Assembly: GCF_015354735.1 (NCBI RefSeq) | Contig: NZ_JACEFJ010000013.1 | Location: 1-64,000 of the forward strand | Source of the DNA: Pararhodonellum marinum | Lineage (GTDB): Bacteria > Bacteroidota > Bacteroidia > Cytophagales > Cyclobacteriaceae | Reading direction: 5' to 3' | Length of the DNA stretch: 64,000 nucleotides | Shown here: positions 47,256-56,068 of the stretch, one piece after another | Position numbering within the stretch: position 1 is the stretch's first letter | Layout: the number at the start of each line of letters is the position of its first letter | The notes under the pieces: generated by a model | Databases searched by the model: none | Told to the model about the DNA's origin: nothing | What the model saw: the letters and a program-made list of their open reading frames with translations, nothing else | Made by a program: the position numbers and the translations under genes

Positions 47256-49031
47256 TTAGGTTCTAACATAGGCTTTGATGGTGGCGCAAGTAGATCCCAA
47301 AGCATTTCCATAAGGTCTGATGGTATAGGTTCCCACTGAAGCCGGAATGATAAATGTTTCTGCATAATGCACCACGAATGGTTCGAAATCTCCATTGGGA
47401 CTTTCCACTATTGCCTCTTCACCCTGTACAAGGTTCAGCACATTGACTGTACCATTGGTGTCATGATTAACAATATTTTTGAACCAATGCCTTCGGGTTT
47501 CAATGAACTCAAGTTCATTCAGTCCCGTCCTTTCTTCTGACCAGCCCGGACCCGATGCCAAAGGCTCCACCAGATTCAAAGCATTTTTCTCCACCCAGGT
47601 TGCGGTTCGGTCCCATTGAATGACCTTTTCACCGTGCTCTATATTGATGGGTCTTGGCTTTCCATCGAGACCCAGTCTTCCCCAATCCCAAAGTTTGAAG
47701 GTGAAAATGTAAGGAGTTGCGCTTATTTCCAGAACCATGCTCCCAATGCCCGAACAATGCACCGTACCCGCAGGAATAGAAACATGATCATGCTTCTTTA
47801 CCGGCCATTTTTTGACATGCCTATCTGCGTGAAACACCCCTGTATTTTGCGCTTCTTTTAATTCTTGGATCATTTTGTCGGGACAGACATCATCTTTCAA
47901 TCCCAAGTAAACAAAAGCATCCTCCGCCACATCAAGCATGTAATAGCTTTCGTCCTGCGTGTAATTCATGCCAAAAGTCTGTTGGATATATTCCGTCAAC
48001 GGGTGAACCTGCAAACTTAAATTGCCCCCATCCATGGTATCCAAGAAATCAAATCGAATGGGAAACTCATCGCCAAATCGGGCATATACTTTTTGCCCCA
48101 GCAAAGCCTTGGGTTGATTAAAGACAAGATTGATTGCCGGAATTTCAATTTTAATTTCACCAAACCCCAATAAAAGGCTGTTTTCCTCCGGCACGCAATC
48201 AAAACCCCAAGCATAATTGATTTCAGATCTATCCAAGTCATAAACCTCTTTCATCCACTGTCCTCCCCATGGTCCCGGATCAAAAAAGGGAACTACCCGA
48301 AAAGGTTGCCGCGTTACCTTTTCCAAAGCTTTGAGAAGGGCTTTTCCTTTAACTAACTTGGGTTTCAGCCGAATTGTAGAATCCAGCAAGAAGTCCCATT
48401 GATTTATCAGAGTTTTTTTATGTCGGTCCAAAACTCTCCAGTCCACAAAAAATCCATGTTTGTATAAGTGGGAAAAATCCTCGCATTTATTCCTAAGCCC
48501 AAGGCTATTTACTTCTTTCCTCCGCATCCTCATCTGAATTTCCCAACGCGGCATGTCCGCATAGACAAGCACATCATGATGTGGGGCCAGCAAACTTGCT
48601 CCGGGACCATAAATGATAATGGTGCCCTCATTGGTTCCTTTTATTGAATCCTGGAATTGGGAAATTTTAGCTTTATCAAAATAATCTTCAAGACATAAGT
48701 CAGTCATGTACCCAAATACCCTGTCTTCGGTTACATCTGGAGACACCATTTTATGAATGTTATTTTCCGGCAAAAAAGCACAGGTAGATTCAATCCAAAA
48801 AGTGTGAGAAATGCCTATTTGAAATTTATTTCTCAATTCATTGTCATCTACTCCTTGGTAACATTCGATCACTAAGATTTTAAGCCTTTTATCCAATAAA
48901 TCAAGCTTGCCGCCAATGGTTTTTAAGACCTCTTCCCAGCCTTCACAGCAAGAATGGTTGTTTTCCTCGATTTGAATAAAAGGGTATTTATCGTAATTTG
49001 ATTTTTTCAAAGCTTTATGTATTTTTTTCAA
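47256..49031 (-). CDS. Class I mannose-6-phosphate-isomerase-like protein with extra N-terminal domain
   Basis: 591 residues, against ~320-390 for ordinary bacterial ManA. Residues ~1-250 form an extra domain containing IIIYGPGASLLAP, which looks like a nucleotide-binding loop that has lost its Lys, and a basic MPRWEIQMRMRRKE helix; residues ~260-591 are the cupin isomerase, with the zinc site LQVHP and PAGTVHCSG. The longest frame begins at TTG 49031, overlapping the ROK gene by 17 bases; no ATG occurs for the next ~90 residues, so a TTG start is likely. Similar long MPI-like proteins occur in Bacteroides. Substrate not certain. Confidence 0.8.
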   Translation of the reverse strand: MKKIHKALKKSNYDKYPFIQIEENNHSCCEGWEEVLKTIGGKLDLLDKRLKILVIECYQGVDDNELRNKFQIGISHTFWIESTCAFLPENNIHKMVSPDVTEDRVFGYMTDLCLEDYFDKAKISQFQDSIKGTNEGTIIIYGPGASLLAPHHDVLVYADMPRWEIQMRMRRKEVNSLGLRNKCEDFSHLYKHGFFVDWRVLDRHKKTLINQWDFLLDSTIRLKPKLVKGKALLKALEKVTRQPFRVVPFFDPGPWGGQWMKEVYDLDRSEINYAWGFDCVPEENSLLLGFGEIKIEIPAINLVFNQPKALLGQKVYARFGDEFPIRFDFLDTMDGGNLSLQVHPLTEYIQQTFGMNYTQDESYYMLDVAEDAFVYLGLKDDVCPDKMIQELKEAQNTGVFHADRHVKKWPVKKHDHVSIPAGTVHCSGIGSMVLEISATPYIFTFKLWDWGRLGLDGKPRPINIEHGEKVIQWDRTATWVEKNALNLVEPLASGPGWSEERTGLNELEFIETRRHWFKNIVNHDTNGTVNVLNLVQGEEAIVESPNGDFEPFVVHYAETFIIPASVGTYTIRPYGNALGSTCATIKAYVRT

Positions 49032-49953
49032 GTAGATAGTTCAGTCCAAATAATGCGGCATAATCAAATTGGGAAGCCTTTACAAGTTTTACGTGGTTAG
49101 AGGCTGGTTTCCAGGCATGTTTTTGGACTATTTTTTCTATGTAAGGGATGATTTTCAGATAGTTTTGCATGACACCTCCCCCGAATATGATTATGTCGGG
49201 ATCGAAGGCATGAATCATGTTGACCACACTCAGACCCCATGCTTTCAGGCAGTTTTCCTTCACTTCTAAGGCAAGGGGATCCTTGAGCTCTGCTGCTTCA
49301 AAAAGGGACTTAAAATCCAAAATATCCATTTTTGAAAGTAAGCTGGTTTCAAACTGGCTATTTTGTTTCAAGATAGAAGGTAAGCTCCAGGTGGAGGCTT
49401 CCGCTTCTAAACAGCCTAAACTCCCACAATTGCAAAGGGGACCATGAAGGTTTATGGTCATATGGCCTCCAAGGTTTCCGGCCATAAAATTTGCCCCATT
49501 CAATAACTGTCCATTCATTAGTACTGCGCTGCCTATTCCGGTTCCGAAGGTTAGCAAAACAACATTTTCGTAATTAATTCCCGCACCATGTTTCCATTCT
49601 CCCAGTAGGGCTGCTTTGGCATCATTTTCTAAGGCCAATGGTACTCCCCATTTCTCCTTTGCCCAGTGATTGAAATCAAAATTTTGGGCATTTTTGTATT
49701 TCACATAATCTGAAATAACAAGTTTCTTTTTACTGTCCACAATTCCGGGAAAAGACAAACCAATCCCTCCAATATCTTTTTTTGAAATGGCCAATTCGAG
49801 CAGAAGTTGCTTGGCTGATCGGGAAATCAAGTCGAGACAATTTTCGATTGATTTACCAGGGATAGCATCAATTAGGGTGGACTTTAGAATGGAGCCATCC
49901 TTGATCAAACCAATCTTGATCCTAGTTCCTCCCAGATCTGCGACAATGTTCAT
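49015..49953 (-). CDS. ROK-family sugar kinase
   Basis: 312 residues from ATG 49953 (MNIVADLGGTRIKIGLI); the frame reaches 50031 but the extra 26 residues do not look like the family start. ATP motif DLGGTRIKIG, ENDAKAALLGEWKHGAG (catalytic Asp), GTGIGSAVLMNGQLLNG, and the zinc cluster CNCGSLGCLEAEAS. ROK kinases phosphorylate glucose, fructose, mannose or amino sugars; the neighbouring MPI-like gene hints at mannose or fructose. Cytoplasmic. Confidence 0.9.
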   Translation of the reverse strand: MNIVADLGGTRIKIGLIKDGSILKSTLIDAIPGKSIENCLDLISRSAKQLLLELAISKKDIGGIGLSFPGIVDSKKKLVISDYVKYKNAQNFDFNHWAKEKWGVPLALENDAKAALLGEWKHGAGINYENVVLLTFGTGIGSAVLMNGQLLNGANFMAGNLGGHMTINLHGPLCNCGSLGCLEAEASTWSLPSILKQNSQFETSLLSKMDILDFKSLFEAAELKDPLALEVKENCLKAWGLSVVNMIHAFDPDIIIFGGGVMQNYLKIIPYIEKIVQKHAWKPASNHVKLVKASQFDYAALFGLNYLLEKNT

Positions 49954-50096
49954 TATTCTTTCTTTTTTCTTGAACAAAAGATTTCGGTATCCAAAATAAA
50001 CCTTGTGTAACCTAATCGATGCAAAAAGCATGACCCTCCAATGGATAAAGTTTAAACTTACCCTAATGGAAATTCACAAAACATGGATGTTAATAA

Positions 50097-50129
50097 GGCA
50101 CCATTTCAAGATTAAATTGAAATGGTGCC
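50097..50129 (-). terminator. Strong hairpin after the PUL2 lipoprotein gene
   Basis: 13-bp perfect stem GGCACCATTTCAA / TTGAAATGGTGCC with a 7-base loop. On the minus strand it is followed by TTATTAA, a weak T-run, so it may be a partial terminator or an mRNA-stabilising end that separates the SusC/SusD/lipoprotein transcript from the downstream enzymes. Confidence 0.65.
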
Positions 50130-50154
50130 AATTGTTTTTGGGTTAAACCAGAAA

Positions 50155-50997
50155 TTATCTGGGTGATGCTACATAGGTATATTCAAAAGTTTCCTCAGCA
50201 CTAGCTCCAAAATCTGTCAGATCAATCGTGTGTTCCATCTTGATCCTTTCTGTTGTTAATTCATTGATCTTAAAGGTTTCCACTTTGGTGGTTTCAGGGT
50301 CAAATAATCCAACACTTTCTCTGTTGAAATATAAATCATCCCCCTCTTCTGTCAAATACCAAATGGTATAGACATCAAAGCCATCGAATACACAGTCTCC
50401 AGTTCCGGTATCTTCCCCAAAATCCACCACAATGGTTCCATCTTCATTCAGCAACATGGAGTTGTCTTTTTGGCAATCTCTGATTCCTTCTTCATTCTCG
50501 TTCACATGGAAAACAGAAGTGAGATTCCATCTTCTTCGCGTAAGGTTATCTATAGGAGATAGTGTCACCACTAAAACCATATCCGACTCGGATGTTACTC
50601 CGTTTGCATTGGTGGCTCTAAAATTAAAGCCAACCAACTGATCTACATCATCTGTGTCTGGAGTGTATTTGAATTCATAAGTTGTACTAGTTCCGGAAAG
50701 ACCTACAGAAAGGGTTCCACCGGTGCCAAAGTCCGAATCGGCTGTATTGTTGATGGTTTTCCTTATCGCAAGGCCCTGTAAAGGTACCGCAGACTGCATG
50801 TTTACGGTTACAGTAATTTCTTCTCCCGATTCCGTCGCTTTACTGTACAATCCAGGACTGGTATTTGAGAGGTCGTCCCCTGACAGAGATACAGTCACAG
50901 ATTGGTCTGGTTCCGGATCATCGCTGCCGCATGATATCAATACTAGAAAGGCTAAAGCCAACACCAGCAAATTGAGTAATCTGTTAGTTGTTTTCAT
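50155..50997 (-). CDS. PUL2 surface lipoprotein with lipocalin-like C-terminus
   Basis: 280 residues, lipobox LISC with Cys23. After a Gly/Asp-rich start, residues ~35-150 are a beta-rich Ig-like region (TVSLSGDDLSNTSPGL); the last ~110 have the opening of a lipocalin-like domain (TRRRWNLTSVFHVNENEE, then DNSMLLNEDGTIVVDFG). It follows SusD by 34 bases, the place of surface glycan-binding proteins. Function in glycan binding is inferred from position. Confidence 0.75.
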   Translation of the reverse strand: MKTTNRLLNLLVLALAFLVLISCGSDDPEPDQSVTVSLSGDDLSNTSPGLYSKATESGEEITVTVNMQSAVPLQGLAIRKTINNTADSDFGTGGTLSVGLSGTSTTYEFKYTPDTDDVDQLVGFNFRATNANGVTSESDMVLVVTLSPIDNLTRRRWNLTSVFHVNENEEGIRDCQKDNSMLLNEDGTIVVDFGEDTGTGDCVFDGFDVYTIWYLTEEGDDLYFNRESVGLFDPETTKVETFKINELTTERIKMEHTIDLTDFGASAEETFEYTYVASPR

Positions 50998-51031
50998 AAT
51001 TTTTGGGTTTTACGTGTTAAATAATTTAATT

Positions 51032-52501
51032 TTAATATCCTGGATTCTGAGAAAGATTTGGGTTAACATTTCTTTCCCTTTGTGGAATCGGGAAAAGATT
51101 GTAAATAGGGTTGACACTGATTCCTTTGGCCAAATTTACTTTTTCCTCCAATTTGCCCAATCTTACCAGGTCAAACCACCTGTGTCCTTCCGCCACAAAT
51201 TCTTTCCGTCTTTCGGATATGATCGCCGAAATAAATGCTTCTTGGGTATTGATTTCCACATTCGGAAGGTTGGCCCTGGTTCTGACTTTGTTCAAATACT
51301 CATTTGCGGTGGCAAATTGCCCCAAGGCAGCTTGAGCTTCAGCATAGATCAATAAAACCTCCGCATACCGAATGACTTGAAAATCATTGAATGATCCACC
51401 TGCGGTGGGATCTGCGGGTTCATCCCAATATTTCCGAATGTGAATTTTGCTTAAGTTGACTTGATTTCCATTGTCATCGAGGAAGTTAGCCATAAAGGTT
51501 ACTGATTTACGGCTATCTTCATTAGAAAAGTCATTATAAAGGTGATCTGTAGCCACCTGCCAACCGTGGGTATTGTTGACTTTCGCTCTGGACCGGGTCA
51601 ATTCCAAGGGCAATAACCGAACATTGAACTGGCCTACCTCCCAAAAAGAAATCGCACCACCTGCATCCCCGAAGCCTACGGAAAAGACCGCTTCCTTACC
51701 CCCTCTGCTGGAGAGTTTAAAAACATCTTCAAAGGAATCCCACAAGCCGTATTTTCCGGAGTTAATCACCTCCAAAGCTTTTTCCGATGCTTTTTCGTAG
51801 TCTTCCAAAGTAAGGTAAACTTTGGAAAGCAAAGCTTTGGCGGCACCACGTGTCGCCCTGCCTCTTAGTATGTCACCCACTTCAGGTAAATCCTCTGCCG
51901 CTGTTAAATCTGCAATAATCTGAGCGTAAACTTCACTGGCAGGATCTGATGCGGGATACAAGGGACTTTCTTCGGTAGTCAATAGCGGAATATCGCCATA
52001 CATTCTTACCAGATTGAAATAAAGCAACCCCCTCAAAAATTTGGCTTCATTAACTAGCCTGTTTTTCTGGTTTGAATCCATTTCTATCAATGGAATTCTT
52101 TCTATGGCAATGTTGGCTAAAAAGATGGATTTGTAATGGACCTCCCAAATTTCAAGCATGTTGGTGTTTTCAGCATTGTACCCAAAATTGGCCAATTCGT
52201 CATTCCAAAAAGTACCCAGCTGATTGTTATTCATTTCGTCAGAGGCAAGACCAATGGTATACCAAAATGTACTATGGTAAATCCCTGCTGTATTTCCTGC
52301 GGAGTAGGAGCCCAAATAGCCATAAATGGCATTGATGGCAAATTCAGCATCTTGTGCGCTGATATAGAAATTGCTTTGGGCTACCCTGTCTTTTGGGTTT
52401 TCAACCAGAAAATCGTCACAAGAGGTCATTGAAGCCACTGTCGCCCAGAATATGACGAGTTGAACTATTTTATTGGAGATTATTTTATGCGTGGTTTTCA
52501 T
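51032..52501 (-). CDS. SusD/RagB-family outer-membrane lipoprotein (PUL2)
   Basis: 489 residues from ATG 52501, chosen because it gives a signal ending SMTSC (Cys28); the frame reaches 52528, but that would overlap susC. SusD landmarks: AKFLRGLLYFNLVRMYGDIP, ISERRKEFVAEGHRWFDLVR, and FPIPQRERNVNPNLSQNPGY. Captures the PUL2 glycan with its SusC partner, 16 bases downstream of it. Confidence 0.94.
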   Translation of the reverse strand: MKTTHKIISNKIVQLVIFWATVASMTSCDDFLVENPKDRVAQSNFYISAQDAEFAINAIYGYLGSYSAGNTAGIYHSTFWYTIGLASDEMNNNQLGTFWNDELANFGYNAENTNMLEIWEVHYKSIFLANIAIERIPLIEMDSNQKNRLVNEAKFLRGLLYFNLVRMYGDIPLLTTEESPLYPASDPASEVYAQIIADLTAAEDLPEVGDILRGRATRGAAKALLSKVYLTLEDYEKASEKALEVINSGKYGLWDSFEDVFKLSSRGGKEAVFSVGFGDAGGAISFWEVGQFNVRLLPLELTRSRAKVNNTHGWQVATDHLYNDFSNEDSRKSVTFMANFLDDNGNQVNLSKIHIRKYWDEPADPTAGGSFNDFQVIRYAEVLLIYAEAQAALGQFATANEYLNKVRTRANLPNVEINTQEAFISAIISERRKEFVAEGHRWFDLVRLGKLEEKVNLAKGISVNPIYNLFPIPQRERNVNPNLSQNPGY

Positions 52502-52517
52502 CGTCATGTCAGAAGTA

Positions 52518-55500
52518 TTAAAACCCAATATTTAAACCCATGATAAACATTTTAGCTTGAGGATAAATCCCATCATCCACCCCCACAAGATTGGTGGTAC
52601 TTCCGTAGGCATTGGCTTCCGGATCGTATCCACTGTAACTGGTAAATGTCAGGAGGTTGGTGGCACTCGCATATATTTTCAGGTTTGAAATCTTCAATCG
52701 ACTTAGGAGATCCGGAGATAAATTGTACCCCAAAGTCACATTTCTAAGCCGGATGTATGAGGCATCTTCGATTAGTCTTGAGGAGAAGAAATTGTCCGTG
52801 GAAGTGGCCAAAGCTCTCGCGTATTCGTTGCTTGGATTTTGTGGTGTCCACCTGTTCAAGCCTGCCTCTGCCAATACATTCTGCTGCCCGTTTACATTTC
52901 CCAGATTAAGCCGGTTCATGTTGACCATTTGATTACCTTGGGAACCTTGGAAAAAGAAGGTCAAAGAGAAATTGCTGTACCTCAGTTCATTGTTGATCCC
53001 CCAAGTGAAATCAGGTTGAGCAGTACCAATTACCGTTCGGTCAAAATCATTGATGATGCCATCAGGAACGCCATTGGGCCCACTGATATCACGGTATTTT
53101 CTATCTCCGGCTCCAGGGGATTGACCCACAGGAACAGGGCTGTTCGCAGCTTCGTCGGCAGATTGAAAGATCCCGTCAAAAACATATCCGAAAAAGGTTC
53201 CTATTGGATATCCTTTGCGAAGGATATTGCCTCCTGCGCCCAGGAAAATATCTTCATCACTGGCAAGATTGGTTACTTTGTTTCTGTTGATGGAAAAATT
53301 AAAGGCCGTATTCCACTTGAGTTTTGAATCGATATTCACAGAATTTATAGCCAACTCAAATCCTTTGTTCTGAACATTGCCGATGTTCAATAAAGTGGTT
53401 CCAAAACCGGAGGTAAAAGGGATCGGCGTTCTTAACAACAAGTCTCTTGTATTTTTAAGATAAATTTCTGTTGTGGCACTAATTCTGCCTTCCAAAAAAG
53501 ACATGTCAATTCCTAAGTTGGACTGTTCAGTTGTTTCCCATTTCAGATCCCTGTTGGGGTAGGAAAGGGGTTCTCTAGCCCTAAAATCAACCACCACATT
53601 GGAATTATTGAATACACCTTCGCCAAAGGGACCAACTAAAGCCAGAGATTGGTAAGGCGGAATTGCTTGGTTACCAGTCCAGCCATAACTTACCCTCATT
53701 TTAAGGTCTGTAAACACAGATTGGTTTTGCATAAATGGTTCCTCAGAAACTATCCAAGCAAATGCACCGGAGGGAAAATATCCAAATTTATTTCCTTCCG
53801 CAAATTTGGAAGATCCGTCAATTCTACCAGAAAGGGTGAATAGATATCTATTGGAGAATGAATAATTAATTCTGGTCAAATAAGAAAGCATGCTCCATTC
53901 CAGCTCACTGTTCAATGGATTTTGAGGATTATCAGCTGCTCCTAAGTTGTGCCATCCAGTTCTGGAATCAGGAAATCCAAAGGCAAACGCACTGAGGGTT
54001 TCGTTTCTAAAACTCTGAAGTTCAAACCCTCCCAAGATATTGAAAGAGCTCCGATCATTGATTTTTTTGTCATAATTGATCGTATTGGTATTGATCCAGG
54101 TTAAGGCCTGTAGGGTGGACACCCCTGCTTCTCCTAGTGAGGCCTCGGTTCTTTTCAGTCCATCCGGCCCAAAAGTATTGGACTTGGTAAAAAGACCATC
54201 AATCCCTATACTCGTACGGAAAGAGAGTCCTTCTAAAATTTTATAGTCAGCAGAAAGATTTCCTAAAAACCTCGAAGTATTTGTAATGGATTCGTATAAC
54301 AAAGCCTCTGCTACTGGATTAGCTATCCCAGCTTTGAGAAGATGTTCGAAAGTATAACCAAGTGGCTGATTGGGATCTCGGACAGGCGCAATCGGATTGA
54401 ATTGCAAGGCATTGGAAATCACACCAGGAATGATTGTTCCAGGTCCGGTCAGGACACCATTTGAGGTAAGCTTGCTGTAAGATAAGTTGGTTCCAATGGT
54501 TAATCTGTCAGAAACATCGGTATCCAAATTTACCCTGAAAGAAAATCTTTCAAAATCAGAACCTATGACGATACCATCTTGGTTGAAATAGCCCCCACTG
54601 ATGGCGTACCTGGTATTGGCGTTACCTCCTGAAATGGATAGCTGATAATTAGAGATTGGGGCGGTCCTAAATAATTCACTTTGCCAATTGGTTCCCTCAC
54701 CGAATCGATCCGGATTCAAATATATAGGAGCCCTGCCGGCATTGATGTTTGCATCATTGACCAATGTTGCAAATTGGGAGGCATTCAACAGTTCCAGTTG
54801 ATTGGCTACCTCTTGTACCCCATAGTAGCTTTCTAGGTTGACCACACTTCTTCCAGCTTTGCCTTTTTTGGTAGTAATCAAAATTACCCCATTGGCTCCT
54901 CTAGAACCATAAATGGAGGTTGCCGAAGCATCTTTTAAAATTTCTATGGATTCTATCTCATTGGGATTGATGGTAGAAAGCGCACCTACCCTAGGTCCTC
55001 TACCTCCGATTGACAGTTCATCTCCTTCATTGTTGATCAACATGCCATCAATCACATACAAAGGCTCACTGCTCGCATTGATCGAACTGGTTCCTCTGAT
55101 TCTTATATTGGTCTCTCCGCCCGGTGCGCCAGTGGTGGTAACCACTTGAACGCCAGCTGCCCTTCCCTGTAAGGCCTGATCGAATGAAGCAACAGGAATG
55201 GCTTTGATATCTTCGGAGCGTACTGAGGACACGGATCCAGTCAAATCAGACTTTTTAACTGAACCATAGCCTATCACGATTACTTCGTCAAGTTGAGACT
55301 GATCAGGAGAAAGATCTATATTCAATACATTTCTATTACCGACTGCAATTTCCTGAGCAATATATCCAACAAATGAAAAAACTAAAGTCACGTTGCCCTC
55401 AGTTTCCAAGCTGAAGTTCCCGTCCATGTCGGTGATTGTCCCTTTTCCAGGGGTGTTTTTGACAATGATATTGACCCCAGGCAAGGATTCACCTGAACTG

Positions 55501-55592
55501 GCATCCCTCACTTTTCCATTTATCTGGACCTGTGCCATTAAAACCTGGAAAATCCCGCCGAACAGCAGCGCAAACAACAATGATTTCTTCAT
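52518..55592 (-). CDS. SusC/RagA-family TonB-linked outer-membrane receptor (PUL2)
   Basis: 1024 residues from ATG 55592 (MKKSLLFALLFGGIFQVLMA signal). CarboxypepD-regulatory-like domain (GKVRDASSGESLPGVNIIVK), DEVIVIGYGSVKKSDLTGS, plug with NIRIRGTSSINASSEPLYVI, then the barrel ending MGLNIGF. First gene of the 13-gene run. Its leader of ~150 bases carries one palindrome (55695-55710), so expression may be controlled there by the GntR protein. Confidence 0.95.
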   Translation of the reverse strand: MKKSLLFALLFGGIFQVLMAQVQINGKVRDASSGESLPGVNIIVKNTPGKGTITDMDGNFSLETEGNVTLVFSFVGYIAQEIAVGNRNVLNIDLSPDQSQLDEVIVIGYGSVKKSDLTGSVSSVRSEDIKAIPVASFDQALQGRAAGVQVVTTTGAPGGETNIRIRGTSSINASSEPLYVIDGMLINNEGDELSIGGRGPRVGALSTINPNEIESIEILKDASATSIYGSRGANGVILITTKKGKAGRSVVNLESYYGVQEVANQLELLNASQFATLVNDANINAGRAPIYLNPDRFGEGTNWQSELFRTAPISNYQLSISGGNANTRYAISGGYFNQDGIVIGSDFERFSFRVNLDTDVSDRLTIGTNLSYSKLTSNGVLTGPGTIIPGVISNALQFNPIAPVRDPNQPLGYTFEHLLKAGIANPVAEALLYESITNTSRFLGNLSADYKILEGLSFRTSIGIDGLFTKSNTFGPDGLKRTEASLGEAGVSTLQALTWINTNTINYDKKINDRSSFNILGGFELQSFRNETLSAFAFGFPDSRTGWHNLGAADNPQNPLNSELEWSMLSYLTRINYSFSNRYLFTLSGRIDGSSKFAEGNKFGYFPSGAFAWIVSEEPFMQNQSVFTDLKMRVSYGWTGNQAIPPYQSLALVGPFGEGVFNNSNVVVDFRAREPLSYPNRDLKWETTEQSNLGIDMSFLEGRISATTEIYLKNTRDLLLRTPIPFTSGFGTTLLNIGNVQNKGFELAINSVNIDSKLKWNTAFNFSINRNKVTNLASDEDIFLGAGGNILRKGYPIGTFFGYVFDGIFQSADEAANSPVPVGQSPGAGDRKYRDISGPNGVPDGIINDFDRTVIGTAQPDFTWGINNELRYSNFSLTFFFQGSQGNQMVNMNRLNLGNVNGQQNVLAEAGLNRWTPQNPSNEYARALATSTDNFFSSRLIEDASYIRLRNVTLGYNLSPDLLSRLKISNLKIYASATNLLTFTSYSGYDPEANAYGSTTNLVGVDDGIYPQAKMFIMGLNIGF

Positions 55593-55694
55593 AAAATCAG
55601 ACCTCTGCAAATTTTGGGTTTGTTAACTGGTATTTGGAATGTTCAGAAAGCAATACGCCTGACGATTGGTAAATCCTAGTAAACTAAGCGAGAA

Positions 55695-55710
55695 GTTAGT
55701 ATGTACTTAC
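55695..55710. promoter_or_regulatory. Imperfect palindrome in the susC leader (candidate operator)
   Basis: GTTAGTATGTACTTAC reads 12 of 16 the same on both strands. It lies between the predicted promoter and the susC start, where a bound repressor could block transcription. Weak alone; noted because two better palindromes lie in the same region. Confidence 0.35.
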
Positions 55711-55749
55711 ATTTGAACAAACGAAAGTTTCAAAAAAAATTATAATTCG

Positions 55750-55778
55750 CAAAAATAAACTTGATATATTTTTTCAAA
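55750..55778 (-). promoter_or_regulatory. Candidate Bacteroidota promoter for PUL2
   Basis: On the minus strand TTTG (55778-55775), a 17-base spacer, then TATTTTTG (55757-55750), matching the TTTG / TAnnTTTG consensus of Bacteroidota sigma factor. It would start transcription near 55743 and leave a ~150-base leader before susC. Confidence 0.5.
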
Positions 55779-55828
55779 CAAGAGACACCAACAATTCGCT
55801 AAAATTCAAGAAAGAACAAAAATTAATA

Positions 55829-55847
55829 CAGATACTACTAGTATCTG
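55829..55847. promoter_or_regulatory. Perfect 19-base palindrome upstream of the PUL2 promoter (candidate GntR operator)
   Basis: CAGATACTACTAGTATCTG: nine-base arms around a central C. It also holds ACTAGT (55837-55842), the same core as the palindrome next to the gntR promoter. It sits 50 bases upstream of the candidate susC promoter between the divergent genes. Confidence 0.6.
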
Positions 55848-56001
55848 CCTAAAAAATTTCTGCTATTTAAAATATTTGCTGAATTATTATAGAAAAAATA
55901 AATTTAAATATTAAAAATGCGATAGAATTTAATTTTCTTTAATAGCGATATATATACAATTTAGGGGAATTTTACTGCCTAATATTTATGAATAGATGAG
56001 A

Positions 56002-56013
56002 ATGACTAGTCAT
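56002..56013. promoter_or_regulatory. Perfect 12-base palindrome at the gntR promoter (candidate autoregulatory operator)
   Basis: ATGACTAGTCAT, with core ACTAGT. It is 17 bases upstream of a TATATTTG box, overlapping where the -33 element should be, which would suit repression. The region 55593-56068 is otherwise AT-rich with no ORF. Confidence 0.6.
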
Positions 56014-56030
56014 TTTTAAAAAGTTTCTTT

Positions 56031-56038
56031 TATATTTG
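56031..56038 (+). promoter_or_regulatory. Candidate -7 box of the gntR gene
   Basis: TATATTTG fits TAnnTTTG. No clear -33 TTTG is at the usual distance; the 56002-56013 palindrome lies there instead. Distance to the ATG at 56069 leaves a leader of about 25 bases. Confidence 0.45.
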
Positions 56039-56068
56039 TTTGAACATAAAGACATAGATTATTTTGTT

